NCBI GenBank assembly: GCA_003167495.1
Contig: PMSX01000301.1
Coordinates: 1-53,964 of the forward strand
Origin: Bryobacterales bacterium
Lineage (GTDB): Bacteria > Acidobacteriota > Terriglobia > Bryobacterales > Bryobacteraceae
DNA length: 53,964 nt
Direction of reading: 5' to 3'
Positions 34,567-43,658 of this stretch are shown here, piece by piece. Under the pieces are notes generated by a model. It was not told the DNA's origin and made no database searches. It worked only from the letters and a program-made list of their open reading frames with translations. The stretch's first letter is position 1, and each line of letters starts with the position of its first letter. The position numbers were made by a program, and so were the translations under genes.

Positions 34567-34878
34567 ATGGTGTTCACCAAACGACTTCGGGAAGGGGTTC
34601 GGCGCGGGGAAATCACTTGCAGTGTGCGAATATGGACGCGCCCTCACGTCAAAGTGGGCTCGCGGTATCGAATGGAAGAGGGTGAAATCGAGATCGATTC
34701 GATCGAGCCGATCGGTTTCCCCGATATTACTCCAGCACTGGCGAGAGAGTCAGGTTTCCTCGGGTTGATCGATCTGCTCAAGGTCGCAAAGCACGGGAAG
34801 GGTGAGAATATTTATCTCGTTCGATTCCACTATCTGCCGCCAAAGAGAAGGCGACCAAGTAAAGGGGGGCCTGGCTGA
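34567..34878 (+). CDS. ASCH-like small protein
   Basis: A 103-residue basic protein: FTKRLREGVRRGEITCSVRI, HVKVGSRYRMEEGEIEIDSI, LLKVAKHGKGENIYLVRFHY. The pattern (an Arg/Lys-rich start, a short beta barrel with KxGxRY) resembles ASCH/PUA-like RNA-binding domains, but the match is by eye. No ribosome site is visible (a T-rich stretch precedes the ATG), so it may be leaderless. It is divergent from the DUF4160/DUF2442 pair and 41 nt before uvrB. Confidence 0.7.
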   Translation: MVFTKRLREGVRRGEITCSVRIWTRPHVKVGSRYRMEEGEIEIDSIEPIGFPDITPALARESGFLGLIDLLKVAKHGKGENIYLVRFHYLPPKRRRPSKGGPG

Positions 34879-34919
34879 GGGACCACAGCCCACGAAGCCA
34901 TTCAATTTATACTGAGGGC

Positions 34920-36941
34920 GTGCCGTTCAAACTTGGAATCGACTACCAGCCGCGGGGCGACCAGGCCACCGCTATCGAACAGTTGACCCGTGGTCTGTTT
35001 GAAGCTGAACAGCATCAAACGCTGTTGGGTGTGACCGGATCGGGCAAGACGTTTACGGTGGCGAAGATTATTGAAGCTTTAGGGCGGCCTTCTCTTGTGC
35101 TGGCCCACAACAAGACGCTGGCTGCGCAGTTGTATCACGAATTCAGAACGTTCTTCCCGGGCAATGCGGTTGAATATTTTGTCAGCTACTACGATTACTA
35201 TCAACCCGAAGCGTACATTCCGTCGGGCGACATTTATATAGAAAAAGAAGCCACCATCAACGACGAATTGGACAAGCTGCGTCTTTCGGCCACCCGATCT
35301 TTGTTCGAGCGGCGCGATTGCGTGATTGTCGCCAGCGTCAGTTGCATTTATGGTTTGGGGTCGCCCGATGCCTATTACGGTATGCTGCTGATGCTCGAAA
35401 AAGGGCAGAAGATCAGCCGCAAAGAATTGCTGCAAAGACTGGTTGAGATTTTGTACGAACGGAACGATCACGATTTCAAGCGCGGCACGTTTCGCGTGCG
35501 AGGGGACGTGATTGAACTTTTTCCCACCTACGACGACAACGCGTTTCGTATCGAATTGTGGGGGGACGAGATTGAGTCTCTGAGCCAGATTGACCCTTTG
35601 CTGGGTCAAGTGAAACAGACGTACTTGCGGCTGCCGATTTATCCGAAGACTCACTATGTGATGGATGCGCCCACCCGCGAGCAAGCTATGCGCAGTATCG
35701 AAACTGAACTGCAGTGGTGGCATAAAGAGCTTGAGGCCAAGGGTAAGCTGATTGAAGCGCAGCGCCTCTACCAGCGCACGATGTTCGATCTGGAGATGAT
35801 CAAGCAGATTGGATACTGTCACGGCATTGAGAACTATTCGCGGCACTTTTCCGGACGCTTGCCGGGTGAAGCACCGCCCACGCTACTCGATTATTTGCCC
35901 AACGATGCGTTGATCTTTATCGATGAGAGCCATCAAACCGTGCCGCAATTGCAAGGTATGTATCACGGCGACCGCTCGCGCAAAGACGTCTTGGTGGAGT
36001 ATGGTTTTCGCCTGCCGAGCGCGCGCGACAACCGCCCGCTCACTTTTGAAGAGTTTGAAAATCGCGTAGCGCAAGTGATCTACGTTTCGGCGACGCCTGG
36101 GCCTTATGAACTGACCAAGTCCGCCGGCGTCGTGGTAGAGCAAATTATTAGGCCCACTGGCTTGGTCGATCCGGAAATCGAGGTCCGGCCTATCAAGGGG
36201 CAGGTGGACGATTTGTTGAACGAAATTCGCCTGCGCGCGGAGCTTGACGAGCGCGTGCTGGTCACGACTCTGACGAAACGGATGTCTGAGGATTTGGCGG
36301 AGTACTATGCGGAGGTTGGCGTCAAGTGCGCGTACTTACATTCGGAAGTTAGTACTTTAGACCGGATTAAGATCTTGCGCGATTTACGCAAAGGCATATA
36401 TGATGTGCTGATTGGCGTTAATTTGCTGCGAGAGGGGCTTGATTTGCCGGAGGTGTCGTTGGTGGCTATTTTGGACGCCGACAAGGAAGGCTTCTTGCGG
36501 TCGAGCGGTTCCTTGATTCAAACGATTGGCCGTGCCGCGCGGAATTTGAAGGGCCGCGCCATTCTCTATGCGGACGTCATCACCAAGAGCATGAACCAGG
36601 CCATGACCGAGACGGGCAGACGGCGCGCGATACAGCGGGCATACAACGAAGCGAACGACATTACGCCGCAATCGATTGTAAAGCCGATTGATATGAGCCT
36701 GGTAGCCATTGCGGAGGCCGACTATGTGACGGTTCCGCTAGACGAAGAGCCGGAAACGGGGGTGGAACTGACGGCCGAGCAGCGGGCTATTCTTATTGCG
36801 GAACTTGAAACAAAAATGAAGCAAGCAGCAAAAGCATTTGATTTTGAGAAGGCGGCGCAATATCGAGACCGCATGAAGGCATTGAAAGCGAGCGTCGTTC
36901 ATGAAGAAGCAAATGCGGGTCGGCTTGGTGGTGGAGGGTAA
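34920..36941 (+). CDS. uvrB: Excinuclease ABC subunit B
   Basis: A 673-residue nucleotide-excision-repair helicase-like subunit. Walker A is LGVTGSGKT (residues 36-44), the beta-hairpin region is EYFVSYYDYYQPEAYIP, Walker B is DESH (335-338), helicase motifs V/VI are in GVNLLREGLDLPEVSLV and QTIGRAARN, and the C-terminal UVR motif is AKAFDFEKAAQYRDRMK. Length is typical. It starts at GTG 34920 with GAGGG just upstream. The stop lies 41 nt inside the next gene. Confidence 0.97.
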   Translation: MPFKLGIDYQPRGDQATAIEQLTRGLFEAEQHQTLLGVTGSGKTFTVAKIIEALGRPSLVLAHNKTLAAQLYHEFRTFFPGNAVEYFVSYYDYYQPEAYIPSGDIYIEKEATINDELDKLRLSATRSLFERRDCVIVASVSCIYGLGSPDAYYGMLLMLEKGQKISRKELLQRLVEILYERNDHDFKRGTFRVRGDVIELFPTYDDNAFRIELWGDEIESLSQIDPLLGQVKQTYLRLPIYPKTHYVMDAPTREQAMRSIETELQWWHKELEAKGKLIEAQRLYQRTMFDLEMIKQIGYCHGIENYSRHFSGRLPGEAPPTLLDYLPNDALIFIDESHQTVPQLQGMYHGDRSRKDVLVEYGFRLPSARDNRPLTFEEFENRVAQVIYVSATPGPYELTKSAGVVVEQIIRPTGLVDPEIEVRPIKGQVDDLLNEIRLRAELDERVLVTTLTKRMSEDLAEYYAEVGVKCAYLHSEVSTLDRIKILRDLRKGIYDVLIGVNLLREGLDLPEVSLVAILDADKEGFLRSSGSLIQTIGRAARNLKGRAILYADVITKSMNQAMTETGRRRAIQRAYNEANDITPQSIVKPIDMSLVAIAEADYVTVPLDEEPETGVELTAEQRAILIAELETKMKQAAKAFDFEKAAQYRDRMKALKASVVHEEANAGRLGGGG

Positions 36942-37710
36942 TGCCACAACTTCATCGGTTTTGCGACTAACGAGCCTGAAAGATGAGCTAGGACCGATCA
37001 AATCGGTCGGGTTGCAGGTGGCGCGCAGAATCTCCAATTTTTTGCGAGCCGGCTACGCGGTGACGGATTATCAAGAACTGGATTGCGCGCAACTCATTCT
37101 GTTGCGCCTGCGTGATGCGCAAACGCCGCGCATCGTTGCGGAGCTCTGTGAGACCGGTCTGCCTTTCAACGAGATGTCGTTCGTGTTGTGCGAAAGCTGG
37201 ATGAGCGCGGATGTGCTGATCCCGTTGCGACGGCAAGGCGCGCAGATCGCCAGTTTGGTCAACGCCGGTTCGCTTTCACAAAATTTGTTTGTCGTAGAAG
37301 GAGACCTGGTCGCGGTCAGACGGGCCAAGCGGCTGCTGACTCGCGACCCAGCGCGCGTGATCGAGCTCCGTCCGGGAGCCAAGCCTCTCTATTTCGCGGC
37401 CAATCTGCTCTCTACGGCGATCCCCATTCCGCTGTTCCAACTCGCGCAACAGGCCCTTCGCGAAGGTGGCGTGTCTGGCAACGATCTGGGCATGCTGACG
37501 GGCGAGTGGTTGGACCTGTTACAGAGCCGCGTCACAAAAGGCGGTAGGGGCACATGGGGCGGTCCGCTGGCAGAATGCAGCGAGGCCGTGGCGAATGAAC
37601 ACTTCCGCCAACTCGCCGTGCAGGATTCGGATTTGGCCGCAGTTGTTCATGATTGGTTGGTTTTGGCGCGACGTCAAATGTCGAAGCGAGCCAAAGGCCA
37701 CTCGGTGTGA
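36901..37710 (+). CDS. Rossmann-like/DUF2520-type protein
   Basis: A 269-residue protein with a nucleotide-binding-like start (MRVGLVVEGNATTSSVLRL) and conserved blocks SVGLQVARRISNFLRAGYAV, MSFVLCESWMSADVLIPLR, LFVVEGDLVAVRRAKRLL and PGAKPLYFAANLLSTAIPIP. These resemble DUF2520 proteins, distant relatives of pyrroline-5-carboxylate reductase; the glycine motif is degenerate, so NAD(P) binding is uncertain. It overlaps uvrB by 41 nt in another frame, implying coupled translation. Confidence 0.65.
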   Translation: MKKQMRVGLVVEGNATTSSVLRLTSLKDELGPIKSVGLQVARRISNFLRAGYAVTDYQELDCAQLILLRLRDAQTPRIVAELCETGLPFNEMSFVLCESWMSADVLIPLRRQGAQIASLVNAGSLSQNLFVVEGDLVAVRRAKRLLTRDPARVIELRPGAKPLYFAANLLSTAIPIPLFQLAQQALREGGVSGNDLGMLTGEWLDLLQSRVTKGGRGTWGGPLAECSEAVANEHFRQLAVQDSDLAAVVHDWLVLARRQMSKRAKGHSV

Positions 37711-37719
37711 AACGGCACG

Positions 37720-39693
37720 CTAGCTAGTTCCGGAAACGACCGAGCGCGCCAAAATGAATTGAGCTATGCTCCAAAGTTGCGCTGGACAACCGCCGGGGTG
37801 CTGCGGCGGATCTCCATCGTAAACTTCGCTGAGCGACCCCAGGCAGCAGACGCCCATTTGTCCTTCCAGGATTTCCAGAATTTCCTTGCAATAAGCCAGG
37901 TTTAACGGGTTGCGGCCAAACGCGTATAGATAAGCGGAAATAAATGGGCCGGTGAGCCATGGCCACACAGTGCCTTGATGATAAGCGGAATCGCGTGCGG
38001 CCATGTCGCCCTCAAAGCGCCCGCGGTAACTATGATCGCCCGGCGCCAGTGTGCGCAAGCCCAGCGGCGTCATGAGTTCGTTGCGAACAACGGTGACAAT
38101 GGATCGCGCTTGTTCGCGCTCCAGCAAAAGGAAAGGCAGCGAAAGACTGAATATCTGATTGGGCCGAACACTCGCATCGTTCACGGAACCCGCGACAACA
38201 TCGTAGAGGCAGCCCTTTTGCTCGTTCCAGAATTTCCGTTGGAACGAATCGCGTGTGGCGTTCGCTTGTGTGGTGAGTTTGGCGTAGTCGGCGCTATAGC
38301 CCAGGGTGCCGGCCCAAGCAGCGGTAATTTTCAGCGCGTTGTACCAAAGAGCGTTGATCTCCACTGGTTTGCCAATCCGTGGCGTGACGACATAGTCGCC
38401 AATTTTTGCGTCCATCCAGGTGAGTTGAACGCCTGGAATCCCTGCAAACAGCAGATTGTCGAACGGATCGTTCTTGATGTTGAACGCGGTTCCACGATTT
38501 TGCCAATCGATAATGTCCACAGCGGCGGGATAGACCGTCCCGGCTAGAAATTCCAAGTCGCCCGATTGCTCGATGTACGCATAGGCCGCTACGAAAAACC
38601 ACAGCGTTGCATCTACGGTGTTGTATTCCACGGTTCCCTGCCGGTCGCCGAGGCGGTTGGGCAGCAGCCCTTGCGCACGCTGCTCGAGCAACATGCCAAG
38701 AATCGCTTTCGTTTCAGCGGGCGCAAAGCCTGCTGTCGATAATGCCGGCAAACTAATCAGGATGTCGCGGCTCCAATCGGTGAACCAGGGGTAACCGGCT
38801 ATGAGAGAGGGCCCGTCGTTTTCGCGTATCACTCTAAATTGGTCGAGCGCGCGCGCCAGCGGATCGGGAAAGGTGCGCCGTTTGGTTTCCGCCGCAAGAA
38901 TAGCATCGATGGCCGTGGAATCCAGCTTCCGATCCCAGGCACCGGCTTCGATCGTGGCCAGCAGCCAGACGGGTGTATTCGCCGGTAGATCGAATAACAG
39001 GTAACCCGGTGAATATAGATCTTCGCAGAAATCCAAACCGCGCTCCAATTCGCGCAAATATTCGTTGTTCAAATACCATTGCCCGTCGGGTTGAAAGGCG
39101 TGCCCGTCGTGAAGAATCGTCAACGAAGGCAAGCTTGCATAGGGAGTACAGGAACAACGTCCATCGGCAAAACGCGCGCAGGGCGAAAGAAGGGTGTTCT
39201 GATGCGCCAGCGAGTGGTAATCACGGAACGAAAGCATCAGGCGAACGCGCATTTGGCACGCTTGCGAGGCCCGGTAGCAAAGCAGAACAGATTGTTCTTT
39301 TTCCAACAGGCAGAGCGTCTTTTGCACAATGACGCCATCCAGGTTGTAACGCCAGGTGGGGAACGGATCGATGCGAAACTCGTCCAGCAACTCAAAGCCG
39401 CGCGGCCGTACAGCACCCGGATACTGAGCCGCGGCGAGTTCGAATGTCTTGCCCGAGAACGTGACGTTTTCTTCTACGCGCGAAAGGATGGAAACCCTGT
39501 CCGTAGGCGGATGTTGTGACGCAATCAGCAGCGAATGGTAGCGGCGCGTGTTGACCCCCGCCACCGTTCCCATGGCAAACGCGCCCGTATGGTTGGTGTC
39601 GAGCCATTCCAGTTGGGACGAGCGCGCGAAGTCCTTACAAGCTTCTTTCGAAACCCAAAGAGGTGTCTCACTGGGAGAGTCTGCCACACTCAT
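37720..39693 (-). CDS. Glycogen-debranching-type amylo-alpha-1,6-glucosidase
   Basis: A 657-residue enzyme. The N-terminal beta domain (LEWLDTNHTGAFAMGTVAGV, NTRRYHSLLIAS) is followed by an (alpha/alpha)6 barrel. Motifs PWFTDWSRDILISLPAL, EYNTVDATLWFF and YHQGTVWPWLTGPFI match the GDE_C family. It should hydrolyse alpha-1,6 branches in glycogen or limit dextrins in the cytoplasm. Length is typical of bacterial single-function forms. Its ATG is only 10 nt from the divergent folP ATG. No other glycogen gene is in the window. Confidence 0.9.
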   Translation of the reverse strand: MSVADSPSETPLWVSKEACKDFARSSQLEWLDTNHTGAFAMGTVAGVNTRRYHSLLIASQHPPTDRVSILSRVEENVTFSGKTFELAAAQYPGAVRPRGFELLDEFRIDPFPTWRYNLDGVIVQKTLCLLEKEQSVLLCYRASQACQMRVRLMLSFRDYHSLAHQNTLLSPCARFADGRCSCTPYASLPSLTILHDGHAFQPDGQWYLNNEYLRELERGLDFCEDLYSPGYLLFDLPANTPVWLLATIEAGAWDRKLDSTAIDAILAAETKRRTFPDPLARALDQFRVIRENDGPSLIAGYPWFTDWSRDILISLPALSTAGFAPAETKAILGMLLEQRAQGLLPNRLGDRQGTVEYNTVDATLWFFVAAYAYIEQSGDLEFLAGTVYPAAVDIIDWQNRGTAFNIKNDPFDNLLFAGIPGVQLTWMDAKIGDYVVTPRIGKPVEINALWYNALKITAAWAGTLGYSADYAKLTTQANATRDSFQRKFWNEQKGCLYDVVAGSVNDASVRPNQIFSLSLPFLLLEREQARSIVTVVRNELMTPLGLRTLAPGDHSYRGRFEGDMAARDSAYHQGTVWPWLTGPFISAYLYAFGRNPLNLAYCKEILEILEGQMGVCCLGSLSEVYDGDPPQHPGGCPAQLWSIAQFILARSVVSGTS

Positions 39694-39703
39694 AGTCTAG
39701 GGA

Positions 39704-40684
39704 ATGCAAAAACGTTATCAGTGGAAGTTAAAGCGCCGTGAACTGAACTTGGGCGAGCGTACGTTCATCATGGGCGTGCTCAACGTCACGCCGGATTCTT
39801 TTTCCGATGGCGGCCAGTATACCGATCCGGACCGCGCCTTCGCGCGTGCGGTGGAACTGGAAGAACAAGGCGCCGACATTCTGGATATCGGCGCGGAATC
39901 CACCAAGCCCGGTTCGCAACGAATTAGCGAAGGCGAAGAATTGCGGCGTTTGATCCCGGTGCTGAAACGGCTGAAGGACAAACTCACGATTCCGATCTCG
40001 GTCGACACTTACAAATCCGGCGTAGCGGATAAAGCGCTGGAGCATGGCGCCGAAATCATCAACGACCCGACGGGCATCCTGATGGATCAGAACTTGCCGA
40101 AGATCGTTACGAAATACGATGCCGGACTGATTGTGAATCACATGCGCGGCAACCCGGAAACATGGGCGAAGCTGCCGCCGTTGAAAGACTTAATGAGAAC
40201 GATTTCGATTGATATGGATGCGGCGCTGAATCGTGCACGGCTAGCGGGCGTCACCAAGCAGCAAATTGTGATTGATCCCGGCTTAGGTTTCGGCAAGCGG
40301 CGTGAACAGAATTCCGAGATTATCGCGCGCCTGGGGCAGTTGCGAACCTTTGACGTGCCGATTGCGATTGGGCCGTCGCGCAAATCATTTTTAAAAAAGG
40401 ACGGCGAACTCGAAACAGAATTTGCGACGGCGGCCGCGGTGGCTGCGTCTATCCTGTGCGGCGCGCACATCGTGCGCGTTCATGATGTGAAGGCGATGAA
40501 GGTGGTGGCCGAGATCACCGATATTATCCAGCAGGCGCGCGAGCAGGATGAGGAGGAGGAGCGCAGCCATGCGGAACCTGCGCGTCCGCGAGTGCGCCCG
40601 TCGGACCCAGGCGATGGTAGAGAACCGATCAAGCGGCTGCGGCCGCGTTTGAAGGATGCCGGGCCAGCGCGTCAAGACCGCTGA
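39704..40684 (+). CDS. folP: Dihydropteroate synthase
   Basis: A 326-residue TIM-barrel folate enzyme that joins dihydropterin diphosphate and p-aminobenzoate; it is the target of sulfonamides. Signatures: MGVLNVTPDSFSDGG, DILDIGAESTKPGSQ, ISVDTYKSGVADKAL, and VIDPGLGFGKR. The pterin-site PSRKSFLKK and C-terminal ILCGAHIVRVHDV are present. Beyond residue about 280 is a highly charged tail (REQDEEEERSHAEPARPRV) not found in typical FolP. Its 3' end overlaps the convergent mutM gene by 13 nt. Confidence 0.95.
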   Translation: MQKRYQWKLKRRELNLGERTFIMGVLNVTPDSFSDGGQYTDPDRAFARAVELEEQGADILDIGAESTKPGSQRISEGEELRRLIPVLKRLKDKLTIPISVDTYKSGVADKALEHGAEIINDPTGILMDQNLPKIVTKYDAGLIVNHMRGNPETWAKLPPLKDLMRTISIDMDAALNRARLAGVTKQQIVIDPGLGFGKRREQNSEIIARLGQLRTFDVPIAIGPSRKSFLKKDGELETEFATAAAVAASILCGAHIVRVHDVKAMKVVAEITDIIQQAREQDEEEERSHAEPARPRVRPSDPGDGREPIKRLRPRLKDAGPARQDR

Positions 40685-41463
40685 CAATGCGGACAATAGT
40701 GAGTGCCGCGCTGCCCTAGAACGATTCGCCTAACGGCTGTGCCGCAGCGTGGACAAGGCTCGCCGGTTCTGCCGTAGACATTGTGTTGCTGCTGATAGTT
40801 GCCGCGCGCGCCATCGGCGTCGACGTAGTTTGAAATGCTCGATCCGCGTTGTTGAATCGCCGATTCCAGAATCGCTAAGATCTGGCGGTGCAGTTCTTCG
40901 GCGCGCGGTTTGGAAAGGCGGCTGGCCCGCGCTCGCGGATGAATGCGCGCCGCAAATAGCGATTCGTCCGCATAAATGTTACCAACGCCGCCGATGAACG
41001 ATTGATTGAGAAGCAGCGGTTTGATGTGGCCGGTATGTTTTTTGAGGCGTGCCACGAATTCAGCCGCGCTCACAGTAAGCGCATCGGGCCCAGTCCGCGC
41101 CAGGAAATCCGGAATTTTCGCGTAGTATTCCACCCGCCCGAATTGCCGCACGTCGTCGAAGATCAAAGTACCGTTGTCGAGTTCGAAGATCGCGCGGGCA
41201 TATTTCGTGCGGGCGCCATTCCACAAAAGTTTGCCCGTCATGCCTAGATGAAGGTAAAGGATACCGCGGTTGAGGTGCACGAAGATCTGCTTGCCGCGCC
41301 GCTGGATGCTTTCAATTTTGGCGCCCGTTAGCGCTTTCGTGGTCGCGCTGAAGGACCCGCGCGTCACGCGATGCGAAGAAACCTCCGCGTGCACAATAAC
41401 ATGCCCAGTGATGTATGGAGCAATAGAGCGGACAATAGTTTCGACTTCAGGAAGTTCGGGCAC
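40672..41463 (-). CDS. mutM: Formamidopyrimidine-DNA glycosylase
   Basis: A 263-residue base-excision-repair enzyme that removes oxidised purines such as 8-oxoguanine and cleaves the strand. MPELPEVETIVRSI carries the catalytic Pro and Glu after Met removal. GMTGKLLW, the helix-two-turn-helix region LLNQSFIGGVGNIYADE, and the C-terminal zinc finger (CPRCGTAVRRIVLGQ then YCPHCQR) are intact. Length is typical. The gap to the next plus-strand gene (41464-41643) shows no other feature. Confidence 0.96.
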   Translation of the reverse strand: MPELPEVETIVRSIAPYITGHVIVHAEVSSHRVTRGSFSATTKALTGAKIESIQRRGKQIFVHLNRGILYLHLGMTGKLLWNGARTKYARAIFELDNGTLIFDDVRQFGRVEYYAKIPDFLARTGPDALTVSAAEFVARLKKHTGHIKPLLLNQSFIGGVGNIYADESLFAARIHPRARASRLSKPRAEELHRQILAILESAIQQRGSSISNYVDADGARGNYQQQHNVYGRTGEPCPRCGTAVRRIVLGQRGTHYCPHCQRS

Positions 41464-41643
41464 GGGGTTTCAGGAAAGGCCCACGAAGAGGCCGCTGTTG
41501 TGTAGAACCTGCGGATAGCTTCTCAGTCGTCTGATTTTGCGGATGGGCACTTGAAAATAGGATAGCGATTGAGGAGCGAGATTGTTAGGCGCGCCTGCCA
41601 CCACAAGCGTGCTGAAATCGGGCTCGCGGCAATAGATGGGAGA

Positions 41644-43590
41644 ATGACCTGGGCGGCAGGCACTACGCCGCGCTCACCGCGCGGCAGGAGTTATCAATTC
41701 GACGAAGAGAAACTTCCCACTCTAGAAATAGCGCTTCGCTTTTCGAACGTGGAAGACCTAAAGAAGCTTGCGGCGTTGACTGGCGAGAAAGTGCCCAGCA
41801 AGAAGAGCGACTTGGTCGCACTCATCGTTCAGTACCTTGCAGGGGAGCGGTTGCGCATGGTCTGGGAGAGCCTTGACGAGTGGCAGCGCGCCGCTGTGGC
41901 CGAGGCTGTCCATTCGCCATCGTCGCAGTTGAATGCCAACGTGTTCCGCGCCAAGTACGGCCGGTATCCCGACTGGGGACCGGCCGCCGAGTTTAGCCAC
42001 GACCGCAAGCCTTCGGCGCTTTGCTTGTTTTTTCACAGGAATAGAATGATACCGGAAGACCTCAAGACGCGGCTCTTGGCGTTTGTTCCGGAACCGCGCC
42101 AAACGGTGATTGCGACGCTCGATCAGCTCCCGCCGGTGTATGGACGTCCATTCACCCGCTGGAACGAGACGAAACGAACACACGAAGAGGGAATCGAGGA
42201 TGTGCCTCTTATCGTGCATGAGACAGAGATAGCGGCACAGCGGGAACTCATATCAATTCTCCGCCTTGTCGATGCCGGGAAGGTGTCGGTGAGTGACAAA
42301 ACGCACCGTGCATCGGCATCCACCCTTGACGGCATCATCGCGATCCTCGATCAGGGCGAATATTACCAGCATGTCCCTCCCAAAGACAATTGGAGCGATG
42401 GTAACGCCGGACCGATCCGCGCTTTCGCTTGGCCGCTGCTCATTCAGGCGGGAGGGCTCGCACAACTTTCGGGGACGCGCCTGCAACTCACCAAGCCCGG
42501 CCGCAGAGCGATTTTCGAACCGGCTGCCGGGTCGATTCGCATGATGTGGACGAAATGGGTGAAGACCACAATCTTCGACGAATTGGCGCGCGTCGAGTGC
42601 GTCAAGGGTCAGACCGGAAAAGGAAAGCGCGGACTCACAGCGGTGTCCGATCGACGGGAGACTATTGCCGAGGCTCTCGCCGAGTGCCCGCCGGGTGGAT
42701 GGATCGCCACCGAAGAGTTCTTCAGGTACATGGAAGCCACCGCTAACACCTTCACGGTGACTCGCGATGCCTGGGCCTTGTACATTGGCGATCAATATGT
42801 CTTAAGCTTGCTGCTTGAGTATGCTGCCACCCTCGGCATGATTGATGTCGCCTTGATCCCACCAGCAGGTGCGCGGGACGACTTCCACGATTTGTGGGGA
42901 ACGGACGAACTCACGTTTTTCAGCCGTTACGACGGGCTTATGTACTTCCGTTTGACTCCACTCGGAGCTTATTGCCTGGGAGTGGAATCCGAGTACGAGC
43001 CGGCGCCGCTGGCAGTAAAGCCAGTGCTTCAGATGCTGCCGAACTTGGAGATTGTGGCCGATCCTGACCTTGAGAAGAGCGACTTCCTGGCGCTCAACGC
43101 TTACGCCACTCCCGTTGCTGATTTCGTCTGGCGGCTGGAAGGAGGTAAACTGCTGGCTGCAATTGAGGCCGGCAGACAAGTGGAGGAAATCCGCACTTTC
43201 TTGACGGCGCGAAGCGGTACGGCGCTCCCTGAAGAGGCCACGCGCCTGCTGGACGATGTCGCCGAGCGAATCAACATTGTGTGCGACCGTGGTCCTGCCT
43301 GCCTCATTGAGTGCGCCGACCCGGCGATCGCCGCGCTGATCGCCAACGACATGCCGACCCGTAAGCATTGCTTGCGGGCCGGAGAACGCCATCTGGTGGT
43401 GACGGCTTCGTCGGAGGCCGCGTTCCGGCGCGCCTTGCGACGGATCCAGCAGCGGCCGAGAGGTAGGCACTCAGCGTCCGTCAGTTACAGGGCCTCGGAT
43501 ATCTGCGCGAGTAATGCGCCCTTTCGACGGAGCGCACCAAGACATTGGTATCGACAAGAATTCACGCAGACTCTACCGCCGTTCGTCTAA
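41644..43590 (+). CDS. Stand-alone XPB-like helicase-associated (Helicase_C_3) protein
   Basis: A 648-residue protein in which the last third (about 455-610: VLQMLPNLEIVADPDLEKSD, KLLAAIEAGRQVEEIRTFLT, RINIVCDRGPACLIECADP) matches the Helicase_C_3 region found beside XPB-type helicases. The first part is alpha-helical (ALRFSNVEDLKKLAALTGE, SDLVALIVQYLAGERL). No Walker motifs are present, so it is not itself a helicase. The start is uncertain (TTG 41569 or ATG 41644; later codons are possible). The last 45 residues (RGRHSASVSYRASDICAS onward) look low quality and may come from a shifted 3' end. No helicase gene is adjacent. Confidence 0.65.
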   Translation: MTWAAGTTPRSPRGRSYQFDEEKLPTLEIALRFSNVEDLKKLAALTGEKVPSKKSDLVALIVQYLAGERLRMVWESLDEWQRAAVAEAVHSPSSQLNANVFRAKYGRYPDWGPAAEFSHDRKPSALCLFFHRNRMIPEDLKTRLLAFVPEPRQTVIATLDQLPPVYGRPFTRWNETKRTHEEGIEDVPLIVHETEIAAQRELISILRLVDAGKVSVSDKTHRASASTLDGIIAILDQGEYYQHVPPKDNWSDGNAGPIRAFAWPLLIQAGGLAQLSGTRLQLTKPGRRAIFEPAAGSIRMMWTKWVKTTIFDELARVECVKGQTGKGKRGLTAVSDRRETIAEALAECPPGGWIATEEFFRYMEATANTFTVTRDAWALYIGDQYVLSLLLEYAATLGMIDVALIPPAGARDDFHDLWGTDELTFFSRYDGLMYFRLTPLGAYCLGVESEYEPAPLAVKPVLQMLPNLEIVADPDLEKSDFLALNAYATPVADFVWRLEGGKLLAAIEAGRQVEEIRTFLTARSGTALPEEATRLLDDVAERINIVCDRGPACLIECADPAIAALIANDMPTRKHCLRAGERHLVVTASSEAAFRRALRRIQQRPRGRHSASVSYRASDICASNAPFRRSAPRHWYRQEFTQTLPPFV

Positions 43591-43658
43591 ATTAGTATGT
43601 TGTCGCACACTGACCTGCAAGCCACATCGCTACCCACAACGAAAGGCAGAAACCAATC

